Source: Bog-473 sp963840435
GTDB lineage: Bacteria; Actinomycetota; Acidimicrobiia; Acidimicrobiales; RAAP-2
NCBI GenBank assembly: GCA_963840435.1
Contig: CAWIYY010000020.1
Span: 62,001-126,000 of the forward strand
Length of the DNA: 64,000 nucleotides
Direction: 5' to 3'
Shown here: positions 53,419 to 61,611 of the stretch, piece by piece
How positions within the stretch are numbered: position 1 is the stretch's first letter
Layout: every line of letters begins with the position of its first letter
The notes under the pieces: generated by a model
The model's database searches: none
Seen by the model: the letters and a program-made list of their open reading frames with translations, nothing else
Told to the model about the DNA's origin: nothing
Made by a program: the position numbers and the translations under genes

Positions 53419-55133
53419 GACGCCGATCCCTGCGCCGGATCCTGGCCGAGCCGGGCACCCCCTACGGGCGCCTCGCCCTGGCCGGCCTGCTCGGACTGGC
53501 CTCGGCCGCGGCCACCATCGGGCTCCTGGCCGGTTCGGGCTACGTCGTGGGCCGGGCCGCGCTGCGCCCGGGTCTCGGCGCGCTGGTCGGCATCCTGGCC
53601 GCCGTCGAGGTGCTGGCCTTCCTGCGCGGTCCCCTGCGCTACGGCGAGCGGCTGGTCGGACACGACGCCGCGCTGCGCGCCCTCACCCGCTGGCGGGTCT
53701 GGCTCTACGACTGCCTGACCCCCCGGGTTCCGGCGGCCCTGGCCGGATGGCGCAGCGGTGACCTGTTGACCCGGGCCATCGACGACGTCGACACGCTCCA
53801 GGATCTCTACCTGCGCACGGTGCTACCCGTCGCCGTCGCCGTCGGCGCCTGTGCGCTGGGCACGGTCGCCGTCGGCCTCATCCTGCCTTGGGCCGCGCTC
53901 GGACTCGGCCTCCCCCTGGCCGTCGCGCTGGTCGTCCCCGCCTGGCTCACCTGGCGCCGGAGCGGGGACGACGAGATCGCCGCGCTGGGCGGCACCCTCT
54001 CGGCCCAGGTGGTGGACGCGCTGGCCGGCGCACCCGAGCTGCTGGCCTTCGGGGCTGACGGGGCCGCGCTCGCCGCGCTGGCCCAGAGCGCGGGGCGGGC
54101 CGACGCGCTCGAACGTCACCACGCCGCGCTGGCCACGGCCACCGGGCTCGTGATCGCCCTCTGCCAGGCGGTCGCGCTCTGCACCGTGTTGGCCCTCGGC
54201 GTGGTCGCCGTGCACGACCACACCCTCGGTCAGGTCATGGTGGCCGTGCTGCCCCTGGCCGCGCTGGCCACCTTCGAGACCGTGCCGGGCGTGCCCCTCG
54301 CGGTGGCCCGCTCCCTCGCCGTCCGGGCCGCCGCCGACCGGTTGCTCGCGCTCGAGGACGTGGCGATCCCCGTGGACGATCCGCCGCACCCCGTCATGCT
54401 CGGCCCGGCCGTGCCCGACGTCACCTTCGCCGATGCCAGCCTGCGCTACGCCGCCGTCCTCCCCCGCGCCCTCGACGGGATCAGCCTGTCGCTGCCCGCC
54501 GGGCGCACGCTCGCGGTCACCGGGTCGAGCGGAGCCGGCAAGTCCAGCCTCGTCAATGCGCTCCTCCGCTTCTGGCCGCTCGAGCAGGGCACGCTCGCCG
54601 TCGACGGCACCGACGTCGCGCGCGTGCGCCAGGGCGACGTGCGAGGCGCCTGCGCGCTGGCCGACCAGCGGGCGCAGCTCTTCGCCGGTACGCTGCGCGC
54701 CAACCTCACCCTGGGCCGGCCCGACGCGAGCGACGGCGCCATCGACGACGCGTTGCGCGCGGCCCAGCTGGACGGCTTCGTGGCCTCGCTCCCCGCCGGA
54801 CTGGACACGCCGGTCGGCGACGACGGCGTCGCCCTCTCGGGTGGGGAGCGGCGACGGCTGGCCGTGGCCCGAGCGCTGCTTGCCCCCGGACCGCTTCTTC
54901 TCCTGGACGAGCCGACGAGCGGACTCGACGCCGAGCTCGCCGGTGCCGTCCTCGCCGGCGCGCTGGCGTCGGCCGACCGTGACGGTCGGAGCGTGCTGGT
55001 GATCACCCACCGGCCCGACGAGGCCGCGCGCTGCGAGACCAGCGTGACGCTCGAGGCGGGCAGGATCGTGCTCGACCATACTGATGACCGCGCTGAACAC
55101 AGCCCGGGCCCCCGCCCGGAAGACCGGCCCTAA
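53415..55133 (+). CDS. cydC: ABC exporter subunit CydC (thiol reductant export)
   Basis: The GTG start overlaps the cydD stop (GTGA). The 572 residues have a six-helix membrane domain (about 15-300) and an ATPase domain with Walker A GSSGAGKSS, signature LSGGERRRLAVARAL and Walker B LLLLDEPTSGLD, ending in HRPDEAARCE. It pairs with CydD to export reduced thiols to the outside of the membrane. The tail (HTDDRAEHSPGPRPEDRP) is polar and probably unstructured. The 225-base gap after it precedes a TetR gene. Confidence 0.88.
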   Translation: MRRRSLRRILAEPGTPYGRLALAGLLGLASAAATIGLLAGSGYVVGRAALRPGLGALVGILAAVEVLAFLRGPLRYGERLVGHDAALRALTRWRVWLYDCLTPRVPAALAGWRSGDLLTRAIDDVDTLQDLYLRTVLPVAVAVGACALGTVAVGLILPWAALGLGLPLAVALVVPAWLTWRRSGDDEIAALGGTLSAQVVDALAGAPELLAFGADGAALAALAQSAGRADALERHHAALATATGLVIALCQAVALCTVLALGVVAVHDHTLGQVMVAVLPLAALATFETVPGVPLAVARSLAVRAAADRLLALEDVAIPVDDPPHPVMLGPAVPDVTFADASLRYAAVLPRALDGISLSLPAGRTLAVTGSSGAGKSSLVNALLRFWPLEQGTLAVDGTDVARVRQGDVRGACALADQRAQLFAGTLRANLTLGRPDASDGAIDDALRAAQLDGFVASLPAGLDTPVGDDGVALSGGERRRLAVARALLAPGPLLLLDEPTSGLDAELAGAVLAGALASADRDGRSVLVITHRPDEAARCETSVTLEAGRIVLDHTDDRAEHSPGPRPEDRP

Positions 55134-55212
55134 CCGACCGCCGGCAACACGCACCGCGCACCGCCGACCACGGCACGCTCGTGCGAAAGGGTCAAACCCG
55201 ATACGACGCATT

Positions 55213-55234
55213 GTTGTGTCTTCGTTGACACAAC
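55213..55234. promoter_or_regulatory. Inverted repeat GTTGTGTC-N6-GACACAAC, possible TetR operator
   Basis: A perfect 8-bp inverted repeat with a 6-base centre lies about 125 bases upstream of a TetR-type gene. Many TetR repressors bind palindromes of this size in their own promoter region. It could also be the cydDC terminator, as no T-run distinguishes the two. Confidence 0.4.
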
Positions 55235-55358
55235 CCGCGCACAAAAGCGGGCCGCGACCCCCAAAAATGGCAACGGGGACGGCACACTTGTCCTGTCCTT
55301 CCGACCCCCGTTTTGGCGAACGGGAGTTGTCCCCCCATTATGTAAGGAAGGTGCGCCA

Positions 55359-56126
55359 GTGAACCCCAGCTCCTCGGCTCCTGCCGGCGGAGCGGGCGAT
55401 GCGAGCGTCGAGCTCGATGTCTCCCTCCCCCCCGCACAACCCGAAATCACCATTCAAGACCTCGAGGGCATGTTTGCCCTGACCGACGAGGCGGCCAGCG
55501 ACGGTCGCGTCGCCCGCGGTCAGCGCACGCGGCGCATCGTGGGCGAGGCGCTCATCACGCTGCTGCGCGAGAGCGACACCGAGCCGACGGCTCGAGCGGT
55601 CGCCGAGCGTGCCGGTGTCTCCCTCCGTCTCGTCTTCCATCACTTCTCGGATCTCGACGACCTCTACCACTACGTCGCCGCGCTCCAACTGCGCGAGCAG
55701 TGGTCGGGCATGCCCGAGCTCTCGCCCAAGCTCTCGCTCGTGAAGCGCATTGAGCGGGTCGTCTCGCACCGCGCCGCGCTCTTCGAGGAGATCTCACCGG
55801 TCCGCCGGGCCATGGTGCGTCACATGATCACCTCACCGGGCGTCAGCGACGTCGTGTTAGTGGCCGACGCGCTGCTCCTCCAGAGCCTGAAGGCGACGTT
55901 CGCCCCCGAGCTGGCCGAGATGAGCGACGCGTCGCGAGGCGAGTATCTCGACGCCATGGACACCGCGGTGTCGTGGGAGGCCTGGGAGCGCATGCGGCGG
56001 ACGTCGGGCCTCCAGGTCCGCGTGGCCAAGCGGGTCATGGCCCGGATGCTCGCCGCGCTCTGCACCGAGCCCATCGGCTCGGGCCGCCCGCGCACCGACA
56101 CCGAGACGGTCGGCGCGCCCTGCTGA
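55359..56126 (+). CDS. TetR-family transcriptional regulator
   Basis: The 255-residue protein has a disordered acidic N-terminus of about 45 residues, then a TetR helix-turn-helix (about 50-95: RRIVGEALITLLRE; ARAVAERAGVSLRLVFHHF, with the recognition-helix pattern S-x-x-x-V-F-H-H-F). The rest is the helical ligand and dimerisation domain, of unknown ligand. GGAAGG lies about eight bases before the GTG start. It is alone, between CydDC and the convergent minus-strand series; the inverted repeat at 55213 is a candidate operator. Confidence 0.88.
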   Translation: MNPSSSAPAGGAGDASVELDVSLPPAQPEITIQDLEGMFALTDEAASDGRVARGQRTRRIVGEALITLLRESDTEPTARAVAERAGVSLRLVFHHFSDLDDLYHYVAALQLREQWSGMPELSPKLSLVKRIERVVSHRAALFEEISPVRRAMVRHMITSPGVSDVVLVADALLLQSLKATFAPELAEMSDASRGEYLDAMDTAVSWEAWERMRRTSGLQVRVAKRVMARMLAALCTEPIGSGRPRTDTETVGAPC

Positions 56127-56133
56127 GGGCCGG

Positions 56134-56787
56134 CTAGCCGATCTCCTCACCCTCGGCCAGCCGCCGCCGCACCTCGGCCACCGAGGGTGCGGGGTAGCCC
56201 AGCCGTCCCGGCCGCCACCCGAGCGCCACCTTCTGCGCTCCGGGCCCGTCGGGCGTCCACACGTGGCAGGTGTTGGTGAGGAACGACAGGCCCCGGCTCC
56301 CGTCGCCGTCCGGGTAGACGCCGCTCTGCGTGGTCTGCCAGGCCGCCGCCGACGTCGTCGCCTGAATCACGGCGGGTCCCAGGGCGCGGGCCAGGAACTC
56401 GAGGTGGCTGCAGCCGCGCTCGCGCCCGAAGCGTTCCTGCACCGCGCTGGTGTAGCCGCGGCCGACCGACAGCCCGACCAGCTCCCCGAAGTGCGGCTCG
56501 ATCGCCGTGCACTCCGCGTGCGGGAACGTCTGCATGTCCGCCTCGGCGTCGACGATGGTCAGGTCGGCCCGCCGCACCACGATGCCGAGCTCCATGGTGT
56601 GCAGCTGCCGCGGGCTGTAGCCGCCTTCGGCCCACGGGCGCTCGTCGCGCAGCGTCCCCACCACGGCGAAGTGCTCGTCGCGCAGAAACACCTCCATGGT
56701 GATGGTGCGCCGGTGCACCGGGAGCTCGTCGGATCCCGGCGGCGGGCGCAGGTCGGCCAGCGTGGGCGGGAGAACGGGGTCAGGCAC
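56134..56787 (-). CDS. DUF2889 family protein
   Basis: I take GTG 56787, which overlaps the histidine phosphatase stop by eight bases, giving 217 residues. Features shared with DUF2889 are visible: RRTITMEVFLRDEHFAVVGT, LHTMELGIVVRRADLTIVDA, and RGYTSAVQERFGRERGCSHL (the G-C-x-H-L motif). The family's function is unknown; it often lies with catabolic or esterase genes. As the last gene of a compact minus-strand series it is probably co-transcribed with the histidine phosphatase. Confidence 0.8.
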   Translation of the reverse strand: MPDPVLPPTLADLRPPPGSDELPVHRRTITMEVFLRDEHFAVVGTLRDERPWAEGGYSPRQLHTMELGIVVRRADLTIVDAEADMQTFPHAECTAIEPHFGELVGLSVGRGYTSAVQERFGRERGCSHLEFLARALGPAVIQATTSAAAWQTTQSGVYPDGDGSRGLSFLTNTCHVWTPDGPGAQKVALGWRPGRLGYPAPSVAEVRRRLAEGEEIG

Positions 56788-57406
56788 CGGGCGATTGTGG
56801 CGCCGGGCCGGCGGCCGGCGCCAACGCAACCTCGTTGAAGCCGTGCAGGATCGGCGTGTCGCGGTTCCAGCCGATCCGGGTCACCGAGGCCGTGCGCAGG
56901 TGGAGGCGCCAGTAGAGGTCGGGCGTCCCGAGCGCCCAGGCCACGGCGGCCTTGATCGGCGTGACGTGGCTGACCACGACCACGTCGCCGTCGGGGCGCC
57001 GGGCTCCGGCCCCCGCCGCGGCGAAGAGCTCCTCGCAGACCGCGCCGATGCGCTCGTCCACTTCGGCCAGGGTCTCACCGCCCTCGGGGCGGAAGTGGCG
57101 GTCGGCCATCCAGCGCTGCCACACCGAGGCCGGGATGTCGCCCAGGGGCTGGCACTCGAACTCGCCGTAGTCGACCTCGACCCAGCGCTCGTCGACGGTC
57201 GGCGCCGGGCCGAGCGCCAGCAGGTCGGCCGTGTCGCGGGCGCGGGCCAACGGGCTCGTGCGCACCTCGACCACCGGGTCGCGCACCAGGGCGCGGGCGG
57301 CGGCGGCCTGGGCCCGCCCCGCCTCGGTCAAGGCGGCGTCGGTCCGCCCGAGCAGCAGGCCGCGGGCGTTGGCCTCGGACTCGCCGTGACGGACCAGGAT
57401 CAGCAC
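56780..57406 (-). CDS. Histidine phosphatase family protein (phosphoglycerate mutase-like)
   Basis: With the GTG at 57406 the product has 208 residues and begins VLILVRHGESEANARG, containing the catalytic RHG. Later come the R of TSPLARARDTADLL, an acidic stretch WVEVDYGEFECQPLG and VVVVSHVTPIKAAVAWAL, with the second catalytic H. These are the four hallmarks of the superfamily. Substrates range from sugar phosphates to alpha-ribazole phosphate, and I cannot choose. It lies between a zinc-ribbon protein gene and a DUF2889 gene; no strong ribosome-binding site marks the start. Confidence 0.85.
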   Translation of the reverse strand: MLILVRHGESEANARGLLLGRTDAALTEAGRAQAAAARALVRDPVVEVRTSPLARARDTADLLALGPAPTVDERWVEVDYGEFECQPLGDIPASVWQRWMADRHFRPEGGETLAEVDERIGAVCEELFAAAGAGARRPDGDVVVVSHVTPIKAAVAWALGTPDLYWRLHLRTASVTRIGWNRDTPILHGFNEVALAPAAGPAPQSPGA

Positions 57407-57423
57407 GGGGGACGGACCGCCCC

Positions 57424-58143
57424 TCAGACCGGCACGAGGATGCGACCGCACTGCTCGCACGTGGCGATCTCGCCGTGGGGCAGCGCCCGGATCCGCTCCA
57501 CCTCGCCCGAGGAGAGCTCGAGGTGGCAGCCGTCGCAGTGGTTCTTGATCAGCCGGGCCGCCCCGGTCCCCTTCAGCCGCGCCCGCAGCGTCTCGTAGCG
57601 GTCCACCAACGCGGTGGGGACCTGCGCGGCCTCGGCCGCCCGGGCCGAGCCGGCGACGGCCAGCTCCGCGTCGATCTCCTCCTGCCGGTGCACGATCTCG
57701 ACCCGCAGCTCGTCGGCCTGGGTGCGCAACGGCGCAGCCCGCTCGTCGAGGGCGTTCAGCTCGGCGTCGATCGGGTCCTGCTCGAGCATCGACACCAGCT
57801 CGAGCTCTTCGAGCTCGGCCCGCCGGTCGGTGAGATGCACCACCTCGTCGTTCATGGCCTGCAGGTCGCGGGTCGACGAGCCCGTCGCCGCGTACATCCG
57901 CTGCTCAATACCCTGGCGGCGCTCGGTGATCACGGCGATCTGCGCCTCGAGGTCCTTCTGCGTGGCGGCCAGCACGTCGCGCCGGCCCAGCGCCTCGGCC
58001 CGCTCGCTGTCCAACGAGGCCAGCTGCGCCTCGACGCCGCGCAGTCCCGTCGTCTCGGGCAGGGCGTCCCGGCGGTGCTGCAGCTGCGTGATGGTGGTGT
58101 CGGCGTCCTGGACCGCGAGCAGGTGCTCGAGGGCGTCGGTCAC
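57424..58143 (-). CDS. Coiled-coil protein with C-terminal C4 zinc ribbon
   Basis: The 239 residues begin DALEHLLAVQDADTTITQLQ and form a long coiled coil (about 30-180). The end has a C4 zinc ribbon: CDGCHLEL and CEQCGRILV, about twenty residues apart. This is the layout of the DUF164/CT398-type family, widespread in actinobacteria, often upstream of RNase H/cobalamin-phosphatase genes; a role in binding nucleic acid or in protein trafficking has been suggested. The GTG start overlaps the NUDIX stop. The following histidine phosphatase gene matches the usual neighbourhood of this family. Confidence 0.85.
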   Translation of the reverse strand: MTDALEHLLAVQDADTTITQLQHRRDALPETTGLRGVEAQLASLDSERAEALGRRDVLAATQKDLEAQIAVITERRQGIEQRMYAATGSSTRDLQAMNDEVVHLTDRRAELEELELVSMLEQDPIDAELNALDERAAPLRTQADELRVEIVHRQEEIDAELAVAGSARAAEAAQVPTALVDRYETLRARLKGTGAARLIKNHCDGCHLELSSGEVERIRALPHGEIATCEQCGRILVPV

Positions 58144-58679
58144 ACCAACGCCTCGTAGGCGGCGCGGGCCACGGGCAGGGCGTCGATCAGCGCGGGGTCG
58201 GCCATGGCCAGCGCCTCGTCCCAGCTGCACCAGCGGGCGTCGGGGCTCTCCCCCGGCGGCGGGTGCGGGTCGCCGTCGGCTCCGAAGAGGAGGTAGCGCA
58301 GGTCGAGATGGACGTGGCCGTAGGCCGCCTCGTGCACGTCGAGGTGGATCAGGAGCGGGCCGCCGTCGGGGTGGGCCACGGCCAGGCCGAGCTCCTCGGT
58401 GGCCTCGCGGACCGCGGCCACCTCGGGCGTCTCGCCGGCGTCGATGTGGCCGCCGGGCTGCATCCAGATGCCGAGGCGCTTGTGGAGGTGGAGCACCGTG
58501 CCCCGCCGCCCCACCACGATGGCCGAGGCCGTCACGTGCGTCGGGCCGGCGTGCTCGTCGCAGGGCGCAGGCAGGCGGGCCAGCTCGGTGAGGAAGCGCT
58601 CCTTCGCCGCCACCTCGCGGGGCGAGCCCGGCTCGTGACCCTCGACGAGCGTGCGCAGGCCCGCCGTGGTGGCCTCCAT
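58140..58679 (-). CDS. NUDIX hydrolase
   Basis: From ATG 58679 the 179-residue protein has a complete Nudix box, GGHIDAGETPEVAAVREATE followed by ELGL, matching G-x5-E-x7-R-E-U-x-E-E-x-G-U. It hydrolyses nucleoside diphosphates linked to some moiety, with Mg2+. The N-terminal 45 residues form a helical extension. It overlaps the zinc-ribbon gene by four bases. The long open frame extending to 59471 is antisense or shadow to the PhzF gene and is not used. Confidence 0.9.
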   Translation of the reverse strand: MEATTAGLRTLVEGHEPGSPREVAAKERFLTELARLPAPCDEHAGPTHVTASAIVVGRRGTVLHLHKRLGIWMQPGGHIDAGETPEVAAVREATEELGLAVAHPDGGPLLIHLDVHEAAYGHVHLDLRYLLFGADGDPHPPPGESPDARWCSWDEALAMADPALIDALPVARAAYEALV

Positions 58680-58690
58680 GCCGGCAGTGG

Positions 58691-59488
58691 TTAGCACAGG
58701 TGACCGGTCAACACCGTGGTGGCGCGCCCGCCGATGCGCACCCGGTCGCCCACGGGGCGCACGAAGAGCGTGGCGCCCCGGGCCGACAGCTGGTGGGCCA
58801 CCAGCTCGGGGCGGCCCAGGCGTTCGGCCCAGTAGGGCCCGGCCGCGCACTGGGCGGACCCGGTGGCCGGGTCCTCGTCGATGCCCACCAGGGGGCCGAA
58901 GACGCGCAGGACGTAGTCGGCACCCGAGCCGGGATCGGCCGCCGCGGTGAGCAGGAGGGAGTTGGGCCCGCTGGCCGCGATGGCGCGCAGGTCGGGCACG
59001 TAGTCGCCCACGGCCGCCGCCGAGGACAGCACGACGAAGACGAAGTTGGTGGTCAGTCCCGACTCGACCACCGCACCCGGCCACTGCGACTCGAGCGGGG
59101 CGGGCAGGGGGCGCAGGGCAACGGGATCGGCCGGAAAGTCGAGCTCGACCCGGTCGCCGTCGAACGAGGCGGACAGCGCGCCGCTGCGGGTGTGGAAGGT
59201 GACCGGCACCGAACCGTCGACCGTGCCGGCCTGGCGTAGCACGTGGGCCGAGGCCAGCGTGGCGTGGCCGCAGAGGTTGATCTCGGTGGCCGGCGAGAAC
59301 CAGCGCAGGCCGAACTGCACCGGATCGTCCGTCGGCGTCAGGTAGGCCGTCTCGGAGATGCCGAGCTCGGCCGCCAGCGCCTGCATGCGGGTCTCGTCGA
59401 GCGGCTCGTCCAGCAGGCAGACGGCGGCCGGATTGCCGCCCCCGATGCCGTCGCTGAAGGCGTCGACCCACGTGATCGGGATGCTCAT
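58691..59488 (-). CDS. PhzF-family protein (isomerase/epimerase-like)
   Basis: ATG 59488 overlaps the aminotransferase stop (ATGA), which favours it over ATG 59497. The 265-residue product has the PhzF fold: ITWVDAFSDGIGGGNPAAVC at the start, LGISETAYLTPT with the conserved Glu, FSPATEINLCGHATLASAHV and DEDPATGSAQCAAGPYWAER. Members are isomerases of dihydro-anthranilate-like or proline-like substrates, and most have unknown substrates. It is translationally coupled to the aminotransferase, so the two may act on related amino acids. Confidence 0.9.
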   Translation of the reverse strand: MSIPITWVDAFSDGIGGGNPAAVCLLDEPLDETRMQALAAELGISETAYLTPTDDPVQFGLRWFSPATEINLCGHATLASAHVLRQAGTVDGSVPVTFHTRSGALSASFDGDRVELDFPADPVALRPLPAPLESQWPGAVVESGLTTNFVFVVLSSAAAVGDYVPDLRAIAASGPNSLLLTAAADPGSGADYVLRVFGPLVGIDEDPATGSAQCAAGPYWAERLGRPELVAHQLSARGATLFVRPVGDRVRIGGRATTVLTGHLC

Positions 59489-60717
59489 GGTCCCCATGAT
59501 GCTAAGCGGGCCAGCGCGTCGCGCAGGACGGCGTCGCGCTTGCAGAAGGCCCAGCGCACCAGCGTGGCCCCGGCCGCGCCGTCGGCCGGGTCGTAGAAGA
59601 CCGAGCTCGGGATGGCCACCACGCCGCAGCGGCCGGGCAGGGCGAGGCAGAACTCGTGCCCGCTCAGCCCCGGCGCCACGGGTGCGATGTCAGTGGTGGC
59701 GAAGTAGGTGGCGGCCGGGCGGTGCACCACGTACCCCAGGCCGGCCAGCCCGTCGCACAGCAGGTCGCGCTTGGCCGCCAGCTCGGCGGCGAAGCGCGAC
59801 ATGGTCGCCGGCGGCGAGCCCAGCCCCGAGGCCACGGCCAGCTGGAGCGGGGCGGGACTGGTGTAGGTGAGGAACTGCTTGGCCGCCCGCACGGCGGCGA
59901 CGAGCGGGGCGGGGCCGCTGACCCAGCCGACCTTCCACCCGGTGAAGGAGAACGTCTTGCCGCCCGAGGAGATGGTCAGCGTGCGCGTACCCATCGCGGG
60001 GAGGGTGGCCAGCGGCACGTGGGTCCCGTCGAAGACAAGATGCTCGTAGACCTCGTCGGTCACCGCCAGGAGGTCGTGGGCACGGACCAGGTCGGCCACC
60101 TGCCCCAACTCGGTGGGCGAGAAGACCTTGCCGGTCGGGTTGTGCGGGGTGTTGAGCAGCAGCATGGTGGCCCGGGGCGAGGCGCAGGCCCGGGCCAGCT
60201 CGTCGGGGTCGAACGACCAGTCCGGTGGGTGGAGGCGCACCAGCCGTGGCACGGCGCCGGCCATCGACGCGCAAGCGGCGTAGGAGTCGTAGGAGGGTTC
60301 GAACATCACGACCTCGTCGCCCGGCTCGCACAGGGCGAGGAAGGTCGCCGCGATGGCCTCGGTAGCGCCCACGGTGACGAGGACCTCGGATTCGGGATCG
60401 AGCTCCAGGCCGTACCAGGCCCGCTGGTGCTCGGCCACCGCCCGGCGCAGCTCGGGAACGCCGGCGCTCGGCGGGTACTGGTTGTCGCCGTGCCGGATGG
60501 CCTCGACCGCCACCTCCTTCAGTTCGTCGGGGCCGTCGGTGTCGGGGAAGCCCTGCCCGAGGTTGACCGAGCCGGTGGCGCGGGCCAGCTCGGACATGGT
60601 GGCGAAGATGGTGGTGGTGAAGGGGCGCAGGCGCCGGGCCAGCTGCGCGTCCCCCGGTGCCACCGCCACGATCGTACCTCCGGCCGTTTCGCCGCCGGGC
60701 ATGTCGCCGCCGGGCAT
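59485..60717 (-). CDS. Class I/II pyridoxal-phosphate aminotransferase
   Basis: The frame gives 410 residues, but the first 15 (MPGGDMPGGETAGG) come from a small direct repeat, and GTG 60669 may be the real start. The PLP lysine is K254 in ISSGGKTFSFTGWKVGW. N190 (LLLNTPHNPTGKVF) and D221 in AVTDEVYEHLV are the other cofactor contacts. This resembles the methionine/kynurenine aminotransferase or DapC-like subgroup. It transfers an amino group between an amino acid and a 2-oxo acid. It is divergent from the phosphatase-fold gene at 60744, only 26 bases away. Confidence 0.9.
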   Translation of the reverse strand: MPGGDMPGGETAGGTIVAVAPGDAQLARRLRPFTTTIFATMSELARATGSVNLGQGFPDTDGPDELKEVAVEAIRHGDNQYPPSAGVPELRRAVAEHQRAWYGLELDPESEVLVTVGATEAIAATFLALCEPGDEVVMFEPSYDSYAACASMAGAVPRLVRLHPPDWSFDPDELARACASPRATMLLLNTPHNPTGKVFSPTELGQVADLVRAHDLLAVTDEVYEHLVFDGTHVPLATLPAMGTRTLTISSGGKTFSFTGWKVGWVSGPAPLVAAVRAAKQFLTYTSPAPLQLAVASGLGSPPATMSRFAAELAAKRDLLCDGLAGLGYVVHRPAATYFATTDIAPVAPGLSGHEFCLALPGRCGVVAIPSSVFYDPADGAAGATLVRWAFCKRDAVLRDALARLASWGP

Positions 60718-60743
60718 GTCGACGGCCTATCGTCGCCCGGACC

Positions 60744-61556
60744 GTGCTCAGCATCGCCAACTTCAACATGCACTGCGGGATGGACGGACGGGGCCGGCCC
60801 TTCGACTACGTCGGCTCCATCGCGTCGTTCGGCACCGACGTCGTGGTGCTCGAGGAGTCCTGGACCACCGCGGGCGAGGACACCGGACAGGCCGAGGAGG
60901 TCGCCGCCGCGCTGGGCTACGCGGTGTACACCCACCCGCTGGGCGAGGGCCGGCGCATCCGGCCCCAGGCGACGGCCGGCAAAGCGTGGATCGCCCAACC
61001 CTCGTTCTCCGACAAGAACCGTGCCCTCTACATGGACGGCGTGAAGCCGCAGCCGGCCAAGGTGCAGGCGCTCGCCCGCTGGCAAGATGCCGAGCCGGGC
61101 ACGTGGAGCATCGCCGTGTTGGTGCGCTCCGAGCTCGCCGTCGAAGCGACGCGGGTGGTGCCGCTGCGCCAGTTGCGGGCCGACCGGGTGCGCCGGGCCG
61201 CGCTGGTGGTGGATCTGTCGGTGGCGGGCCGGCCGGTCTCGGTGGTCGGCACCCACATGCCGCACATCCCCTACGGTTCGCACCGGACCTGGGCCGAGCT
61301 GCGGCGGCGCCTGGGCAGCGACGCCCGCCCCGACGCCGTGCTCTCGGGCGACATGAACACGTGGGGTCCGCTCGTTCGTTTCTTCCTGCCGGGTTGGCAC
61401 CGAGCGGTGGTGGGCCGCACCTGGCCCGCCTGGTCGCCCCACAGCCAGATCGACCACATCCTGACCCGGGGCCATCTGCACCCGGTCTCGGGCGAGGTGC
61501 TGCCCGACGGCGGTTCGGACCACCGGCCCATCCGGACCACCGTCGAGTGGATCTAG
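60744..61556 (+). CDS. Endonuclease/exonuclease/phosphatase-fold protein
   Basis: From GTG 60744 the product has 270 residues. The EEP fold motifs are NFNMHCG at the N-terminus, VVVLEESW (metal-binding Glu), GTHMPH, LSGDMNTW (D and N), HSQIDHILTRG and GGSDHRPI (the catalytic Asp-His). It is therefore probably a metal-dependent phosphodiesterase or phosphatase; substrates in this fold include DNA, phospholipids and inositol phosphates. No signal peptide is seen. It shares a very short divergent region with the aminotransferase. Confidence 0.88.
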   Translation: MLSIANFNMHCGMDGRGRPFDYVGSIASFGTDVVVLEESWTTAGEDTGQAEEVAAALGYAVYTHPLGEGRRIRPQATAGKAWIAQPSFSDKNRALYMDGVKPQPAKVQALARWQDAEPGTWSIAVLVRSELAVEATRVVPLRQLRADRVRRAALVVDLSVAGRPVSVVGTHMPHIPYGSHRTWAELRRRLGSDARPDAVLSGDMNTWGPLVRFFLPGWHRAVVGRTWPAWSPHSQIDHILTRGHLHPVSGEVLPDGGSDHRPIRTTVEWI

Positions 61557-61611
61557 CCGCCGAACCGGTTCTGCCTCCGGTCCGGCGCGGCGGGCTCCGG
61601 TGCTCCGGTGT

